Under the pieces are notes generated by a model, which saw nothing but the letters and a program-made list of their open reading frames with translations, was not told the DNA's origin and ran no database searches. Positions 11,787 to 14,220 of a stretch of 14,220 bases of DNA are shown here, piece by piece; positions within the stretch are counted from its first letter, which is position 1, and each line of letters begins with the position of its first letter. Location of the stretch: the NCBI GenBank assembly GCA_025457785.1, contig JALOTS010000020.1, positions 1 to 14,220 on the forward strand, read 5' to 3'. The stretch is from Pontiellaceae bacterium (lineage in GTDB: Bacteria > Verrucomicrobiota > Kiritimatiellia > Kiritimatiellales > Tichowtungiaceae). Both the position numbers and the translations under genes were made by a program.

Positions 11787-14220
11787 ATGAATGAACTGAA
11801 AATCGCTGCAGGCGGGCTGAAGGCGGGCAGGACAATGCCTTTGCGGAGCGGTCTCCTGTCCGTCTTCACCCGTTTTTTACTGATGCTGACGGTCATTGCG
11901 GGAGTGTTCTTCACTCCTCCGGCATCACCCGCCGGCGTGATTATCAATGAGTTCATGTCATCCAACGGCGCAACTCTCGTTGACGAGGATGGAGAGTTTG
12001 AGGACTGGATTGAACTCTTTAACCCGGGCACCAACGCCGTCGATCTCACCGACTGGGGACTTTCGGACAACACGTCGAGTCCTTTCAAATGGCGATTTCC
12101 AGCCAATACGATCATTGCGCCCGCCGGTTACCTCGTTGTCCGGGCATCGGGCAAGGATCGTCTGCCCGGCGCGGAACTCCCGGGCATCTTTCGCGAGGTC
12201 TGGCTTAATATCTCCGGCACGAGCGTCTCCAACCTCACCAATAACGCGGCCTTTCCGGACAATCCCGACAGCCGCAACCGCATCATTGACTTCATCGAAA
12301 CCCCGTCCTATTTCGCTGACAACTACGGTCAGCGCCTTCGCGGCATCCTCACCGCTCCGGACACCGGCAGCTACCGTTTCTGGATTGCATCGGACGACAG
12401 ATCGGAACTTCGCCTCAGCACCAACGAATCCCCGGTCAATCTTACCCGCATTGCAAGGGTCAGCGGAAGTACTTCGCTGCGCGAATGGGACAAATACACA
12501 TCCCAGCAATCCAGCAACATCTTTCTCGTTGCGGGCCGAAAATATTTTATTGAAATCCTGATGAAGGCCGGCACAGGTTCTGATCACCTTGCCGTCCGCT
12601 GGCAGCTCCCGGATGGCGCCATCGAGGAACCGATGCCCGCCCACTACGTCACCAGCCCGACCACGGGACAGCTTCACACCAATTTCCGCATCTCCTCGTC
12701 CGGCGAGCCGCTGATTTTCACCCGCCCCGACAGCGTCACTGCGGACCAAATTCCTCCGGTTTATGTCCCCCGCGATATCTCCTATGGACGACTCACCGAC
12801 GGTGCCGCCGACTGGCATTACTTTGCCGAAACCACTCCCGGCGAGTCCAACACCTCAACGCCGGTCATTCTCCCGCCTGTTGTCACCATCAGCGAACCGC
12901 ACGGTTTCCGCGATGCCCCCTTTACTGTTTCGCTCAGCGCCTCGGAACCCGGTGCCGTGATTCGTTACACGCTTGACGGAAGCACTCCGAATGCATCTTC
13001 TCCGGTTTACACCAATCCCATTTCGATCACCGGCACCGCCACGCTGAGGGCCTCCGCCATTGAGCCGGGTATGATCTCTCTTCCCCCCGCCACCGCCACC
13101 TGGCTGTTCATCGACGACATTCTTCAGCAAAGCGCGGTTCCTCCGCCCGGCTGGCCCGCCAGCTATGAGATCAATGAGCATAAGATGGAATACGGCATGC
13201 TTCCGGAGATCGTCACCAACGATAACCAGCGTCTTCGCGACGGATTAAAATCCATCCCCTCGATTTCACTCGTCACTGACCTAGGTAATCTCTTCGCAAC
13301 AAATACCGGTATTTATTCCTATTCCAACAAAAGTTACGGATGGGAACGCCCGGTCTCCGTCGAACTCATCGATTCGGACGGGAACCCGGATGCCGAATTC
13401 CAGATTGATGCCGGCCTGTCTCTGCGCGGAGCCTTCAGTCGCAATGTGAACAACCCGAAACACTCGCTCCGTCTGTTCTTCCGCTCCGGCTACGGCGACA
13501 GAAGTCTTGAATTCCCGCTTTTCGGCGACGAAGGCACCTCCACTTTCGATAAGATCGATCTCAGCACCGCTCAAAACTATTCCTGGTCTTATACGAACGA
13601 CTATCGGAATACTTTCGTCCGCGAGATTTTTTCCCGCGACTCTCAGCGCGATACGGGCATGCCGTACACCCGCAGCAGATACTACCATCTCTACCTCAAC
13701 GGCCAATACTGGGGCCTCTACCTGACTCAGGAGCGCGGTGAAGCCGACTGGGCCGCCACCTATCTCGGCGGCGACAGCGATGACTGGGACACCATCAAAA
13801 CCAGCCAGCCCGGTTACGTGACCCAGGCCGCCGATGGCAATTTCACCGCCTTTTACACGCTCCACAATATTGCCGTTAATCAGGGATTCGCCGGAACCAA
13901 CGCCAACAACTACTGGCGCATTCGCGGCCTCAACCCGGACGGCACACCCAACCTCTCGTTCCCCGTCCTGCTTGACGAGGATAATCTGATTCACTACATG
14001 CTCATCGCCCATTATACCGGTGACAACGACAGTCCGGTTTCCGTTAAAGACCGCCCGAACAATCTGGATGCGTTGTTCAACCGTATAACTCCGGACGGTT
14101 TCAAATGGCTGCGTCACGATGCTGAACATTCGCTGGGCGCACGCGATACCGTGTATCTGGACACCACGGCCATGGGCAGCACGCTGACATCGCAAAGCCA
14201 GTTCAACCCCGCCATTCTCC
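11787..14220 (+). CDS. Secreted multidomain protein: lamin-tail, PA14, chitobiase-type and CotH kinase domains; 3' end outside window
   Basis: The open frame runs to the window edge (811 codons). A signal peptide ends near Ala49 (PPASPAG). ATG 11787 gives a long polar head; the in-frame ATG 11835 (Met17) would give a more normal signal peptide, and neither has a strong ribosome site. A lamin-tail (LTD) domain starts at about 51 (VIINEFMSSNG, EDWIELFNPG) and breaks off after SGKDRLPGAEL (121-131). A PA14-type domain follows at about 132-291 (IFREVWLNISG, NYGQRLRG, FWIASDDRSELRLST, AVRWQLPDG). LTD sequence resumes at LHTNFRISSSGEPL (296-309) and ends near 355. A chitobiase/HEX C-terminal-type domain covers about 363-444 (IRYTLDGSTPN). 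The CotH-like region starts at about 489, with YYHLYLNGQYWGLYLTQER and a HDAEHSL segment (777-783). Function is unknown; PA14 often binds carbohydrate, and CotH proteins are kinase-like. The missing C-terminus may hold a sorting domain. Confidence 0.88.
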   Translation, partial: MNELKIAAGGLKAGRTMPLRSGLLSVFTRFLLMLTVIAGVFFTPPASPAGVIINEFMSSNGATLVDEDGEFEDWIELFNPGTNAVDLTDWGLSDNTSSPFKWRFPANTIIAPAGYLVVRASGKDRLPGAELPGIFREVWLNISGTSVSNLTNNAAFPDNPDSRNRIIDFIETPSYFADNYGQRLRGILTAPDTGSYRFWIASDDRSELRLSTNESPVNLTRIARVSGSTSLREWDKYTSQQSSNIFLVAGRKYFIEILMKAGTGSDHLAVRWQLPDGAIEEPMPAHYVTSPTTGQLHTNFRISSSGEPLIFTRPDSVTADQIPPVYVPRDISYGRLTDGAADWHYFAETTPGESNTSTPVILPPVVTISEPHGFRDAPFTVSLSASEPGAVIRYTLDGSTPNASSPVYTNPISITGTATLRASAIEPGMISLPPATATWLFIDDILQQSAVPPPGWPASYEINEHKMEYGMLPEIVTNDNQRLRDGLKSIPSISLVTDLGNLFATNTGIYSYSNKSYGWERPVSVELIDSDGNPDAEFQIDAGLSLRGAFSRNVNNPKHSLRLFFRSGYGDRSLEFPLFGDEGTSTFDKIDLSTAQNYSWSYTNDYRNTFVREIFSRDSQRDTGMPYTRSRYYHLYLNGQYWGLYLTQERGEADWAATYLGGDSDDWDTIKTSQPGYVTQAADGNFTAFYTLHNIAVNQGFAGTNANNYWRIRGLNPDGTPNLSFPVLLDEDNLIHYMLIAHYTGDNDSPVSVKDRPNNLDALFNRITPDGFKWLRHDAEHSLGARDTVYLDTTAMGSTLTSQSQFNPAIL

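Noticed and set aside
13281..14195. Long open frame of about 304 codons antisense to the CotH-type gene
   Set aside because: The plus-strand frame shows clear domain motifs throughout. The antisense protein has no recognisable motif and arises from the GC-rich codon pattern; similar antisense frames at 11958-12818 and 11198-12115 were dropped for the same reason.
1..14220. Mobile elements, CRISPR arrays, phage genes, toxin-antitoxin or defence systems
   Set aside because: I found no transposase, integrase, direct-repeat array or defence-type domain; all gene-sized regions are explained by the listed genes.

Overview
The window reads as chromosomal DNA of a Gram-negative (diderm) bacterium. 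It encodes the outer-membrane assembly protein BamA, the first enzyme of lipid A synthesis (LpxA) and a lipid-anchored parvulin chaperone. A large secreted protein combines lamin-tail, PA14, chitobiase-type and CotH domains; such proteins are typical of the Planctomycetes-Verrucomicrobia-Chlamydiae group. A Verrucomicrobiota/Kiritimatiellota-like organism is my best guess. This is inference from gene content, not a database match.

Minus strand, 6990 down to 1: a sigma70-type promoter (6962-6990) precedes tRNA-Gln(UUG). Then follow prs, rplY, pth, rpsF, ssb, rpsR, rplI, dnaB and bamA, with gaps of 2-25 bases between the protein genes and a 4-base overlap of rplI and dnaB. This joins two widely conserved bacterial groups (prs-rplY-pth and rpsF-ssb-rpsR-rplI-dnaB) and attaches bamA at the end. 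It would make PRPP, ribosomal proteins, the peptidyl-tRNA recycling enzyme, replication proteins and the outer-membrane insertase from one strand. bamA runs off the left edge (589 codons visible).

7031-8340: a lipoprotein with a SurA/PpiC-type prolyl isomerase domain lies on the minus strand, followed by a strong hairpin terminator that separates it from the tRNA operon. Its upstream region is shared with a divergent plus-strand promoter.

Plus strand, 8256-11683: a small cysteine-rich YkgJ-type protein, fabZ, lpxA and a GspE/PilB-type secretion ATPase. fabZ, lpxA and the ATPase gene are separated by 6 and 13 bases. FabZ and LpxA both act on 3-hydroxyacyl-ACP, so membrane lipid and lipid A synthesis are coupled here. 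The ATPase has no other secretion or pilus gene next to it.

11787-14220: the multidomain secreted protein, cut by the right edge after 811 codons. Its most notable feature is a PA14 domain that appears to sit inside a loop of the lamin-tail domain. I saw no mobile element, CRISPR array, phage gene or defence system, and most of the window is ordinary core genome.
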